In this document: positions 18,635 to 27,382 of the stretch, in pieces
Numbering within the stretch: position 1 is the first letter of the stretch
Layout: each line of letters opens with the position of its first letter
Source of the DNA: Betaproteobacteria bacterium
Lineage (GTDB): Bacteria; Pseudomonadota; Gammaproteobacteria; Burkholderiales; Casimicrobiaceae
Direction: 5' to 3'
Assembly: GCA_016717855.1 (NCBI GenBank)
Contig: JADKEV010000020.1
Coordinates: 62,001-126,000 of the forward strand
DNA length: 64,000 bases
Translations under genes and position numbers: made by a program
The notes under the pieces: model-generated
Database searches by the model: none
Seen by the model: only the letters and a program-made list of their open reading frames with translations
What the model was told of the DNA's origin: nothing

Positions 18635-19235
18635 TGAACGCTCCGGAAAATGCCGCTCTCATCGTTGTGGAAGTAGCTGCGCGAATCCGAGATTCCCGCC
18701 TACATAGCGAATCCCCCTGTCATGATCCACACCCGTGGCCCGGAGAGGTGACGGCTCCGTCAACGGGAAATGTCCCACAAAAGCACCCGGGAGATCAATT
18801 GCGGTATGCTACGTCGAAAACCGACGCTCTTGGCGTTTGTCGGGAAGGAAAATTTCGTTCTGACGCGTTTCCTCCTGCCAGCGTTTAGCCTCCGGGGCTC
18901 GCGTACGTCCAAAGCCCCGCACGGCGCCTCTCGGGCGCTTGCACATCGAGCGGGAGATGGTACTACAAGCCGTCCGCGCCGGGGACCGGCCGAGTGCGAG
19001 GATTGTCGCGGACTGGAAAACTTGGCAACGAACGAGACGGAGCGGTCAGGAAGACCTGACTCTGGGTCATCGAATTCGCTATCCTTACGGCAATATCCTC
19101 GCACATCGAGTCGAGCGGGGGCTGCAGCGCGGCGGGATCTGCCAAGCCTCCGACGCATGGCAATGGAATTTCTGGCGACCGTAGGCGACGTCCCATCCAC
19201 CCACGCAGGCGAACAACCGCAATCGACACACTCCG
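18635..19235. other. Divergent intergenic region
   Basis: About 600 nt between the heparinase-like gene (minus) and the aldose dehydrogenase (plus); it must hold both promoters. Open frames such as 18770-19243 exist but look compositional: they have no recognisable domain and overlap the next start. I see no convincing promoter, terminator or RNA structure. Confidence 0.4.
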
Positions 19236-20375
19236 ATGACTAGCAGAAACCGACTCCTCATTGCCCTTGCATTGGTTTTCCTTGTGGTAGCAACGCTGTG
19301 GGGCATGCCAAAGCTGTTGCGACGAATGGAAATGCAGGGGCTGCGACCCGTGACCGTGGCCGGTGGACTGGACAACCCGTGGGCGCTGGCCTTCCTGCCG
19401 GATGGGCGCATGCTCGTGACGGAGCGCGTCGGGCGCATGCGCCTGGTTGCCCCCGATGGCGCGCTGTCGGAGCCGCTGCGCGGACTCCCGCCGGTGTTTG
19501 CTCAGGGCGAGGGCGGGCTGATGGACGTCGCAGTCGATCCACAGTTTGCGAAGAACGGCAAGGTCTACTGGAGCTACAGCGAACCAGACGCCGCAGGCTC
19601 TGCTGGCAGCAGCACGGCGGTTGCGAGCGGACGGTTGGCGGGCACGGCGATCGAAGACGTGATCGTGATCTTCCGACAAGCCGTCAAGGTTGACAACAGC
19701 TCGCACTACGGATCCCGATTGCTGTTTGCGCCGGATGGACGACTGTTCGTTTCACTCGGCGATCGATCGCGGCGGGACGAAGCGCAGGACATGACTTCGT
19801 CGCACGGGAAGATCTTGCGCATGGAAACAGACGGCCGCGCGCCACCCGACAACCCGCATGTGCAGACTGCCGGGGCACTGCCACAAGTCTGGACGCTGGG
19901 TCACCGGAACGTACAGGGCCTGGCCATTGACCCGGTCACCGGTGCGTTGTGGGCCAGCGAACACGGGCCACAAGGGGGTGACGAACTCAATCTGATCGAG
20001 CGCGGCCGCAACTACGGCTGGCCGGTAATCACGTACGGCTGCGAGTACGCCTCTTGCGCCAAGATCGGCGAAGGCACATCCAAAGATGGCATGGAACAAC
20101 CGGTGGTGCAGTGGTCACCGCAGGCAATCGCGCCCACCGGCATGGTGTTCCTGACCGGCGACCGTTACCCCGGCTGGAAGGGGGATCTGTTCATCGGCAT
20201 GCTCCAGGGGCGTGCCGTGCTGCGACTCAAGCTCGAGGGCCAAAAGGTCGTCGAGCAGGAGCGCCTGCTGACGGGTTTGATGGATCGTGTGCGCGACGTG
20301 AGGCAGGGGCCGGATGGCTGGCTCTACATCCTCACGGGGCGCGATCAGGGCAGGATTCTACGCATCGAGCGCTAG
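19236..20375 (+). CDS. PQQ-dependent aldose sugar dehydrogenase (YliI/Asd-like)
   Basis: A 379-residue protein with an N-terminal export segment (LLIALALVFLVVATLWGMP). The glucose/sorbosone dehydrogenase beta-propeller motifs are clear: GLDNPWALAFLPDGRMLVTER near residue 45, GEGGLMDVAVDPQFAKNG, VDNSSHYGSRLLFAPDG, WTLGHRNVQGLAIDP and ASEHGPQGGDELN. Family knowledge: periplasmic oxidation of aldose sugars with PQQ as cofactor. It is divergent from the heparinase-like gene and convergent with the nadE-like gene, so probably monocistronic. A role in oxidising sugars released from the polysaccharide is plausible but inferred from position only. Confidence 0.88.
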   Translation: MTSRNRLLIALALVFLVVATLWGMPKLLRRMEMQGLRPVTVAGGLDNPWALAFLPDGRMLVTERVGRMRLVAPDGALSEPLRGLPPVFAQGEGGLMDVAVDPQFAKNGKVYWSYSEPDAAGSAGSSTAVASGRLAGTAIEDVIVIFRQAVKVDNSSHYGSRLLFAPDGRLFVSLGDRSRRDEAQDMTSSHGKILRMETDGRAPPDNPHVQTAGALPQVWTLGHRNVQGLAIDPVTGALWASEHGPQGGDELNLIERGRNYGWPVITYGCEYASCAKIGEGTSKDGMEQPVVQWSPQAIAPTGMVFLTGDRYPGWKGDLFIGMLQGRAVLRLKLEGQKVVEQERLLTGLMDRVRDVRQGPDGWLYILTGRDQGRILRIER

Positions 20376-20425
20376 ACGGATTCCGGTCGGCCCTTGCAGT
20401 TCCTAGCAGCCAAAAAACGATTCGA

Positions 20426-21421
20426 CTATTCCTGGTGCGCAATTTCCGGAACCGCTTCGACGAGCAGCGGTTTCATGTGCTGGTAGCGGGTGGACTTGCG
20501 CTTCGCGTCGATATCGTTGTACACGTTATTCACCTGCTCAGCGGGCACACCCAAACTCCGGGAAACTTCGTCCGGCGACATCCCATGATTTTTTGCGTAG
20601 AGACAGGCATCCATCTTGTCGTAGGGCAGGGAAAAATAGAACTCTTCCTGAGACTGACTGAGCGAATACGTGTCTGTCGTGGGCGGCCTTCGCCGGATCT
20701 CCTCCGGTACGCCCAGATACTCTGCCAGCTGGTAGACCTGGGTCTTGTAAAGGTGCGCAATGGGTTTGACATCGGCCGCTCCATCGCCACCCTTCACGAA
20801 GAACCCCTGGTCGTACTCCAGCCGGTTGGGCGTCCCCATTACGGCGTAGTTCAGCCGATCGGCGTGGTAGTACTCCATCATCTTGCGCACGCGCTGCTTG
20901 AAGTTGGTGGCGGCAACGACTCCCAGATAGGCTTTGGGAGTCAGGCGTGCCCGGATCTCTCTGCCGTCAGGGGACCGGACGACGATGGAGAAGATCCGAT
21001 AGGTACTCTCGCTGAGATCGGGCAGGACGATCTTGCATTTGTAGTCCGGCCTGTACTCGGGGATTACGCTGCGTATCATCTCATCCCGTCTCCGGTAGCA
21101 GCCGGATGCTTCAAGAATCGGCGTGATGTCTTCCACTATCGCCAGGATGCCCAGCTGGTTTGTTAGCAGCCGCGCCAGAGACAGGCTGTCGTCGGACGAT
21201 TCCCGTTCCGGCATCAGGAGCGCCACAGTCCTTTCCTTGCCGAGGCTTCGAGCGCTGAGCGCGGTGACCACGCTGCTGTCAATGCCCCCGGACAGGCCTA
21301 CAACAGCACCCTTGCGTCTCAGGTCCTGCATGACCTGGGTGCGGATCGCGCTTGTGATCTGATCCACAGCACGCTCGGCATCCAGCTTCAACAGTTCGGG
21401 GAATGAAGCCGGGGTTTTCAC
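20426..21421 (-). CDS. NadE-like NAD synthetase family protein (PP-loop ATPase)
   Basis: A 331-residue protein with the PP-loop VVGLSGGIDSSVVTALSAR near residue 40 and the NAD synthetase blocks MGTPNRLEYDQGFFVKGGDGAADVKPIA and LYKTQVYQLAEYLGVP. There is no glutaminase domain, so it would use ammonia. Its start overlaps the stop of the AMP-ligase by ATGA. It ends an operon asnB-like / ACP / AMP ligase / nadE-like, which is not how a housekeeping nadE is placed. I suspect an accessory amidating or adenylating step in a biosynthetic pathway, but ordinary NAD synthesis cannot be excluded from sequence. Confidence 0.8.
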   Translation of the reverse strand: MKTPASFPELLKLDAERAVDQITSAIRTQVMQDLRRKGAVVGLSGGIDSSVVTALSARSLGKERTVALLMPERESSDDSLSLARLLTNQLGILAIVEDITPILEASGCYRRRDEMIRSVIPEYRPDYKCKIVLPDLSESTYRIFSIVVRSPDGREIRARLTPKAYLGVVAATNFKQRVRKMMEYYHADRLNYAVMGTPNRLEYDQGFFVKGGDGAADVKPIAHLYKTQVYQLAEYLGVPEEIRRRPPTTDTYSLSQSQEEFYFSLPYDKMDACLYAKNHGMSPDEVSRSLGVPAEQVNNVYNDIDAKRKSTRYQHMKPLLVEAVPEIAHQE

Positions 21422-22986
21422 TTTTCTTCCTTTTCGATCAGTTTCCGCTTGTCGATCTTTCCCGCTTCATTTCTTGGCATCGACGTACGGAACTCCAGCA
21501 CTTTGGGAACCATGATGTCTTCGAGATACCTTGCGCAATGGCGGAGCACGTCGCTCTCGCTCAGTTGAGCGCCGTCTTTCAGCGTTATGATCGCCTTCAC
21601 CGCCGATCCGAGCAGTTGATCCGGCACACCGACGACTGCCGCGAGGCTCACGCCGTCGAGCCGGTACAACACATTTTCGACCTCTGTCGGACTCACCTTC
21701 TCGCTGCCGCTTCTGATGATATCGTCCCGGCGTCCCACAAAGTAAAGGAATCCCTCGTCATCGATTCGAAACAGGTCGCCGGTGTGCAGCACGCGCTCCC
21801 CGGGAACCGGTCCGGGCCTGAGAACCCTGTCGGTCTCTTCCGGGAGGTTCCAGTACCCTCGCATTACGTTGGCACCGCGTACCACGAGTTCCCCGACTTC
21901 ACCCGCAGGCAGACGCCGTCCACCTTCATCCACGACATACACCTCGACGTTCGGCATTGGCTTTCCCACGGATTCCGGACGATTATCCAGCTGGTCCGGC
22001 GGCAGGTAGGACACGCGCTTGCACTCGGTGAGGCCATACATCAGAAACAACTTGGTTCGAGGGAGCCACTTTCTGATTTGGGGAACGTGTTCCGGGGGAA
22101 GCGCGGCGCCGGCATTGGTGAGATAGCGCAGATGTTCCATCGGATACGCCGAAAGATCGAGTTGCAGCAGTACCGCCGAAATCGTCGGCACAATCGCAAA
22201 TCCGGTGGCCCGCTCCTCCATCAATCGTTGCAGGATTGCATGCGGGTACGCAAATGATTTTTCCAGGACGACCGTCGCGCCAACCTGAAACGCGGTCAGG
22301 GCCTGGTACAGCCCATAGCTGAACGACAATGGAAGTACGGTCAGGATCACGTCACTCGAAGTGTTTTCGAGATACTCCGTGACGGATGTAGCCGCGGCAA
22401 CCATGTTGAAGTGGCTCATCATGACGCCCTTCGGCCTGCCGGTGGAGCCGGATGTATAGATGAGCCCGGCGAGGTCGAGATCGATGCCCCGCCCAGATGG
22501 GGGCTCAGCGGATTCTCGGTGCGCCGCCATCAGCTCATCCCACGAAATGATGCGCTTCGATTCAGCGTGGAAGTCCGCATCGTTTCCTGCGACCAGAACC
22601 GTCTCAAGCTGTGGTATCTGCGGCAAGCTCGCCTGCAGGCTCACAGCCTTGCGGGTTCTGGTGATCAGCATACGGGCGCCCGAGTCATTTAACATGAACG
22701 TGAGTTTCTCGGGTTTTATGGCGGCATTCAAAAGGACAAATATCCCGCCGGCCTTCAGGATCGCGAAGATTGACAAGACCGTTTCAACGGAGTTGTCGAG
22801 GCATACCGCGACCCGGTCTCCACGCCTGACACCCAGGCCGATCAGTCCATTGGCGAGCTGGTTGGCCTGCTCGTCGATCCGGCGATAGGTCAGGCGCTGC
22901 TCCCCGCAGACGAGGGCAGTCTTATCCGGACATTGCGTCGCGCTGCGTTCCAGAAATGCTTCGACCCGCACCCTGCCTCCCCCCAC
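21418..22986 (-). CDS. AMP-dependent acyl/amino-acid ligase (class I adenylate-forming)
   Basis: A 522-residue enzyme with AGLIYTSGSTGRPKGVMMSH (A3) near residue 175, LPLSFSYGLYQAL, FLMYGLTECKRVSYL, GELVVRGANVMRGYW, HTGDLFRIDDEGFLYFVGRRDDII and the catalytic lysine context NEAGKIDKRKL. The start may be the GTG at 22986 (four bases after the ACP stop) or the GTG at 22971, which has a GGGGGAGG just ahead of it. Family role: adenylation of a carboxylic acid and transfer to CoA or to a carrier protein. The ACP gene immediately upstream is the obvious partner. Its stop overlaps the nadE-like start. Confidence 0.88.
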   Translation of the reverse strand: MGGGRVRVEAFLERSATQCPDKTALVCGEQRLTYRRIDEQANQLANGLIGLGVRRGDRVAVCLDNSVETVLSIFAILKAGGIFVLLNAAIKPEKLTFMLNDSGARMLITRTRKAVSLQASLPQIPQLETVLVAGNDADFHAESKRIISWDELMAAHRESAEPPSGRGIDLDLAGLIYTSGSTGRPKGVMMSHFNMVAAATSVTEYLENTSSDVILTVLPLSFSYGLYQALTAFQVGATVVLEKSFAYPHAILQRLMEERATGFAIVPTISAVLLQLDLSAYPMEHLRYLTNAGAALPPEHVPQIRKWLPRTKLFLMYGLTECKRVSYLPPDQLDNRPESVGKPMPNVEVYVVDEGGRRLPAGEVGELVVRGANVMRGYWNLPEETDRVLRPGPVPGERVLHTGDLFRIDDEGFLYFVGRRDDIIRSGSEKVSPTEVENVLYRLDGVSLAAVVGVPDQLLGSAVKAIITLKDGAQLSESDVLRHCARYLEDIMVPKVLEFRTSMPRNEAGKIDKRKLIEKEEK

Positions 22987-22990
22987 TTCG

Positions 22991-23257
22991 CTACTTCACG
23001 ACTGCGGCCTTGCGCTTGATGAAATCGACGGTCTTGTTGATAGAGTCCAGATTGGCCGGTACCAGTTCGTTCGCCTCGATCTCGATGCTGTACTTGTCTT
23101 CGAGAAAGAACACCAGTTCCATGATACCTGTCGAATCGATGATTCCGTGTTCCAGCAGGGAATCGTCATTGGACAGCTTCCTCTGCGTATCGCCAAACAG
23201 GAAGTTGACGACAATGAACTCGCGGACCACCTCTTCAACTGATGACATCGGGCGCAT
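22991..23257 (-). CDS. Acyl carrier protein
   Basis: An 88-residue (or 85, from the ATG at 23248) carrier protein. The phosphopantetheine site is GIIDSTGIMELVFFLEDK, with the serine in D-S-T; DSLLEHGIIDS is the usual helix II approach. The start overlaps the end of the asparagine-synthetase-like gene. It sits between that gene and an AMP ligase, so it likely carries the acid or amino acid activated by the ligase for amidation or transfer. It is the second free carrier protein in the window; the first is at 8973. Confidence 0.88.
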   Translation of the reverse strand: MRPMSSVEEVVREFIVVNFLFGDTQRKLSNDDSLLEHGIIDSTGIMELVFFLEDKYSIEIEANELVPANLDSINKTVDFIKRKAAVVK

Positions 23258-25184
23258 CTCCCTTGTGGCTGATGAACTGGTCGACCCAAAGCTGGGTAGA
23301 CAGAATTCCTATCAGTGCCATGTTGTCCCGGGCTCCAATCGCCTGGCCGTTGCGGGCTTTCTTAACGAGTGCCCCGACCGCCGTGGGATTGAAAAGGCCA
23401 TCTCTAAGGATCCTGTCCGGACTAAGCAGGTCTTCCACGTATGGTGCCCGCGCTGTCCCCGTCCTGGAATCAAAGAAGCTTGCGGCATCCGGAGCCCGGT
23501 ATGGCTGCTTTGGACGTTTCCTGACCGATAGAGGGACCAGATGCCCCGCGGCGTGCTTGAGGATGTATTTCTCGTTCAGCACCTTCATTTTCAAGTGCGG
23601 CGGAATCTTCGTTGTGAAGTCGACGACACGGTGGTCAAGAAATGGAAACCGCCCCTCTACGGAATGCGCCATGCCCATCCTGTCCCCCTGCGACGAAAGG
23701 AGATAACCCGGAAGCAGCCCTGTCGCTTCAAGATACTGGGCCTGTGAAAATCCGTCCCACCTGGCATAGGCTGCCGGCAACCTCTGTCTCATTTCAGCAT
23801 AGCCATCGGATTTTCGAATGTCGGACTTTACACTATCGGAGAGAAAGCCCTTCAATTTAGCTGTCAGTTCCCACCTCGGCAGATGCGAAAAGAAGTCATT
23901 CGCCAGATCCTCTGGCTTGACGTGAAAGAAGGCTGACAGATATGCATTCGATTGGGCCTGAATATTCTTCAGATACGGGTACAAGCGCTTGAGCAACATC
24001 GGACGCCAATGAGAACCCGGGTTTACGGCCCAGAATCTTCGGATCTTGGCTTCCTTGAAAATGTCGTACCCCCCGAAGAACTCATCTGCGCCTTCGCCCG
24101 TAAGCACTACCTTGTACCCATCACGGTTCACGAGATTCGAGAGCAGAAACAGCGGCGCGGGGGCTGTTCGCAGGAGAGGCGTTTCGGCATGCCAGACAAC
24201 TCTCGGAAACACGTCACAGATGTCCTGATACGAGCAGCGAACCGAGCGATGCTCCGTCTGAAGCATATCGATGACATCCTGTTGAAAGTTGCTTTCGTCG
24301 AACTCGCCGTCCTGGAACGTGACCGAGAAGGTCTTCAGCCGATCACCTGAGTGTTTCCTTGCCAGGGCGGAAATGATGGACGAGTCCAGCCCGCCGCTCA
24401 GATAGGCGCCAACAGGAACGTCGGATCGCAGGCGAATCCGGGTGGCGTCGCCCAGCAACTCCAGCACCCGTCCTGCGCAGTCTTCCGTCGACATCCCGAA
24501 GTCGATCGACGAATAGTCCAGTTGCCAGTATGGCCAGGTCCGCACTTTCCCATCGGCGATGACCATGGAATGACCTGGGGGAAGTTCCTGTATCCCCTTG
24601 ATCATTGTCCGGGGTGATAGCCCGGACCAGAACGTGAAAACCCGGTCCAGCGTCTCCAGATCGATTTCCCGCCCGGTGTCAGGGTGGGCGAGAATCGATT
24701 TCATTTCCGACCCAAAGACGAACCCCCTCGACGTTCTGGCGTAAAAGAGAGGCCGTACTCCGACGCGGTCACGGGAGAGAAACAGCTTTTGATGCCGGGT
24801 ATCCCAGATCGCAAAGGCCCACTGTCCGTTGAAGTGCTCCACGCACCGCTCGCCCATGTCGGCGTACATGTGCAGGATCACTTCGGTGTCGGACTGGGTC
24901 TCGAAGCGATGCCCCTTGCCGATCAGTTCGCTTCGCAATTCGATGTAGTTGAAGATCTCGCCGTTGAAGGTGATCCAGAGCGAACCATCCCCATTCGACA
25001 TTGGCTGGTGGCCTCCCGACAAGTCGATGATGCTGAGGCGGGCATGGGCCAAGCCGACCGGACCCGCCGCCCAAGTGCCTTCAGCATCCGGTCCCCGATA
25101 TCGGATCGCGCGGACCATTTCACGCAGGAGTTCGGGTGAGATCGGTTCGTTCCTGAAACTCAGAGCGCCGGCAATTCCGCACAT
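23235..25184 (-). CDS. Asparagine synthase (glutamine-hydrolysing) family protein
   Basis: A 649-residue AsnB-type protein. The N-terminal glutamine amidotransferase domain begins MCGIAGALSF with Cys2 as nucleophile and has RLSIIDLSGGHQPM and FNGEIFNYIELR. The C-terminal synthetase domain has the PP-loop GAYLSGGLDSSIISALA near residue 260, LTGEGADEFFGGYDIF and RFPFLDHRVVDF. Length and all signature residues are normal. In EPS and secondary-metabolite loci AsnB homologues often amidate substrates other than aspartate. Here the downstream ACP, AMP ligase and nadE-like genes suggest amide formation on a carrier-bound acid. First gene of a four-gene minus-strand operon. Confidence 0.88.
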   Translation of the reverse strand: MCGIAGALSFRNEPISPELLREMVRAIRYRGPDAEGTWAAGPVGLAHARLSIIDLSGGHQPMSNGDGSLWITFNGEIFNYIELRSELIGKGHRFETQSDTEVILHMYADMGERCVEHFNGQWAFAIWDTRHQKLFLSRDRVGVRPLFYARTSRGFVFGSEMKSILAHPDTGREIDLETLDRVFTFWSGLSPRTMIKGIQELPPGHSMVIADGKVRTWPYWQLDYSSIDFGMSTEDCAGRVLELLGDATRIRLRSDVPVGAYLSGGLDSSIISALARKHSGDRLKTFSVTFQDGEFDESNFQQDVIDMLQTEHRSVRCSYQDICDVFPRVVWHAETPLLRTAPAPLFLLSNLVNRDGYKVVLTGEGADEFFGGYDIFKEAKIRRFWAVNPGSHWRPMLLKRLYPYLKNIQAQSNAYLSAFFHVKPEDLANDFFSHLPRWELTAKLKGFLSDSVKSDIRKSDGYAEMRQRLPAAYARWDGFSQAQYLEATGLLPGYLLSSQGDRMGMAHSVEGRFPFLDHRVVDFTTKIPPHLKMKVLNEKYILKHAAGHLVPLSVRKRPKQPYRAPDAASFFDSRTGTARAPYVEDLLSPDRILRDGLFNPTAVGALVKKARNGQAIGARDNMALIGILSTQLWVDQFISHKGDAPDVIS

Positions 25185-25489
25185 AATTTTGCTAATCTAT
25201 GACCGTCCGGAGGATACAATCAGTTTCTTTTTTACTTTTCGGGAGATCGAGCGGGTCAATTGACGGCGAAGTATGCCTGACAACGGCAGGCATGCCAATT
25301 CGGCAGCGATTGCAGTGCTGTTCGAAGCAGTCATCCTGTTTGTCGCGCGCCAGCTGAGTCTCTCTTAATCCGGGTGTTGCGACGCGCAGGAGGTCCTGCA
25401 ATGGGGGCAGGCTACGGTGTCGCGTGCGGTTCATGCACAGGGGAGGACCGGGTCCGCGATGGCACAGGGCCTCCTGCAGGGAGTACGCA
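25185..25489. other. Divergent intergenic region (asnB-like / flippase)
   Basis: About 305 nt. On the minus strand a TTGACC at about 25255-25260 is followed some 19 nt later by an A/T-rich stretch (TAAAAA), a weak candidate promoter for the asnB operon. On the plus strand a GGGAG lies seven bases before the flippase GTG. No other feature is seen. Confidence 0.35.
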
Positions 25490-27031
25490 GTGAAGGAGAG
25501 CATCGCGCTGCTGCGCAACGTGGCCTGGGTGGCGATGGCAGGCTACATCGAGGCTGCCGTGGGCCTCCTGGCGGGTGTCCTGATCGCCAGGACCCTGGGC
25601 CCGACGGACTACGGGCACTATGCCTTCGGCATCTGGCTGTGCGGAGCCCTGATCATGGCTGGCAACAGTGGGCTGCCCGCCTCGTCAATCAAGTTCATTG
25701 CCGAAACTCGCGGTTCCGGTCGCCCGGATGTGACCGCAGCGCTCGTCAGCCGATTCACGCGCCTGCAGTTGGCGAGTTCGGCTATCGTCCTGTCCGTCTT
25801 CGCCGTCGCAATGGCAATCCACCCGGTCTCGGACTGGAGCGATGCGCTGCCACTGATGCTGGGCATCGCCATCGTGGCGACGTGGTCGCGGGCCGGCTTC
25901 TGGATGTGGGGCGCAATTGGCAAGGGTCACGAACTGTTCGCGCCAGAGAACCTGACTTTGGCCATCAACGCGCTTCTCAACATTGCCCTGGTTGTTGCGC
26001 TGGCCTGGATGGGGGCGACCGTCGCCCAGTTCTTTGCCCTCTACGCGGGACTGGGCGTGATATCGAACCTGTTGTTGCGCTTGATGCTCAAGCGGTGCGG
26101 AATCCGGGCCGTGCGCGGTCCGATTCCGGACGAACTGGAGCGGCGCCTGCGGCGCCACATAATTCTCACCGGGATCATGGTGTTGCTGATCGTCGGCACC
26201 AACAGAGCGGTCGAGATGTCGCTGTTGAAGGTCTATGCGGGCGCCGAGGCGGTGGGCTACTTCGCGATTGCCGGAGCGCTGACCAAGGGCGCGATCGACC
26301 TGCTCGCTGGCGGCATGGCGGCCGTACTGCTGCCGGCGATGTCGCGCCGCTTCGGCGAGGGAGGTCGGAATGCCCTGGGGGGCATGTTGGTCGAATCCAC
26401 GCGCGTGTACTGGCTTGTCGGCTTGGCCATCGCCGGGCTGGGACTGATCGTGTCGGAAGGACTGGTCCACCTGCTCTACGGGCATCGGTACGAGGGCGCC
26501 ATCCCGGCGCTGACGTGGAACCTCGCCCTTGCCGGTCTGATGGTGGTCAACGGTGCGGCGGCAGCTGTTCTGACGGCCAGTGATCGCCAGGCCGATCGCA
26601 TCCGTATCGTTCTGTGTGTATTGATCGTCAACGTGATCGCGGGGATGCTGCTGATCCCGCGCTATGGCTTGCCCGGCGCGATTGCCAGCCTGGCGCTTAC
26701 CCAGGTGTGTGACACGGCGATGAACTGGTTCTTTGCCTTCCGCCGGGTCGAGGTCAGGCTTCCCGTCGGGCCGATGGCGCGACAGGCACTCGCCGCCACC
26801 GTGGCCACCGCGCTGGGGTACCTCACCACGGAGGCTCTGCCCTTCAGGGGGGCGTTCGCCGGAGGTGCGACCGTGTTCCTTCTGACGTATGTGCCGCTGT
26901 GCGTGGTGCTGCGGACACTGCGGGCGTCCGAGTTCGAGGTCATTGCGCACATCATCGGTCGACTCGGGCGACCGGCAGCCGGCGTGGCGGCGCGAATCGC
27001 CCGTCTGAGCCGGTTCGCGATGGAGGACTGA
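25490..27031 (+). CDS. Polysaccharide flippase (Wzx/MATE-like)
   Basis: A 513-residue membrane protein with about 14 hydrophobic segments. The start is the GTG at 25490 (VKESIALLRNVAWVAMAGYIE), with AGGGAG seven bases upstream; the in-frame ATG at 25424 adds an improbable hydrophilic leader. The N-terminal pattern LAGVLIARTLGPTDYGHYAFGIW and GLPASSIKFIAE is the Wzx-type oligosaccharide flippase signature (PF13440/PF01943). Role: moving lipid-linked EPS repeat units across the inner membrane. It lies 350 nt before the PKS/NRPS genes, so export of a peptide product is an alternative reading, but the sequence favours the polysaccharide role. Confidence 0.85.
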   Translation: MKESIALLRNVAWVAMAGYIEAAVGLLAGVLIARTLGPTDYGHYAFGIWLCGALIMAGNSGLPASSIKFIAETRGSGRPDVTAALVSRFTRLQLASSAIVLSVFAVAMAIHPVSDWSDALPLMLGIAIVATWSRAGFWMWGAIGKGHELFAPENLTLAINALLNIALVVALAWMGATVAQFFALYAGLGVISNLLLRLMLKRCGIRAVRGPIPDELERRLRRHIILTGIMVLLIVGTNRAVEMSLLKVYAGAEAVGYFAIAGALTKGAIDLLAGGMAAVLLPAMSRRFGEGGRNALGGMLVESTRVYWLVGLAIAGLGLIVSEGLVHLLYGHRYEGAIPALTWNLALAGLMVVNGAAAAVLTASDRQADRIRIVLCVLIVNVIAGMLLIPRYGLPGAIASLALTQVCDTAMNWFFAFRRVEVRLPVGPMARQALAATVATALGYLTTEALPFRGAFAGGATVFLLTYVPLCVVLRTLRASEFEVIAHIIGRLGRPAAGVAARIARLSRFAMED

Positions 27032-27076
27032 CAGGCGGAAACGTGGCGGCAACGGAAGTGCAGCGGTGGACAGGTG

Positions 27077-27208
27077 ATGCCGAGTCCCCGTGCCCGAATG
27101 CTGTCACCGGCCGACTTCCTGCGGCGCTTCGAAACGCCGCGGCCAGCCTTACGCTCGGACTGCGGGCACAGCAACATGTCACATTTCTCAAATGGGTTTT
27201 TGGATTGA
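27077..27208 (+). pseudogene. Remnant of an acyl-CoA-ligase-like gene
   Basis: A 43-codon open frame containing FLRRFETPRPALR. The broken ligase at 9925 has FLQRFETPRPALR at 10358-10396. The DNA is identical over 25 bp (10365-10389 versus 27124-27148), and the next leucine differs only by synonymous codons (CTG/TTA). Similarity fades on both sides. The likely explanation is a decayed fragment of a second copy of the ligase, or of a relative. It is not a functional gene. Confidence 0.55.
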
Positions 27209-27382
27209 AAATTCCAGGTATCTCGCCTGAGGAGGTCGTCCGGTTCATTGTCCTCGGCGGGACGTTCGATCTTCGGCGAATGCCTTGACCCGCATAGTTC
27301 GCTATCGTCGAGAAGCCGTCAATAGACATCGCGTTTTCCATTAGACTATGTTGCTGAAGTGTACAGTTTGGAGCCTCTCAAA

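Noticed and set aside
18770..19243. 157-codon open frame before the aldose dehydrogenase
   Set aside because: Basic, serine/arginine-rich translation without a domain; runs into the next gene's start; an overlapping minus-strand frame is equally long.
25490..27031. The flippase as a dedicated exporter of the peptide product
   Set aside because: Its N-terminal signature is that of Wzx-type oligosaccharide flippases, and it is separated from the synthase genes by 350 nt with a gene remnant.
18703..27305. The word TTCGCTAT in three intergenic regions as a shared promoter element
   Set aside because: An 8-mer is expected about twice by chance on both strands of a window this size, and the distances to starts differ.
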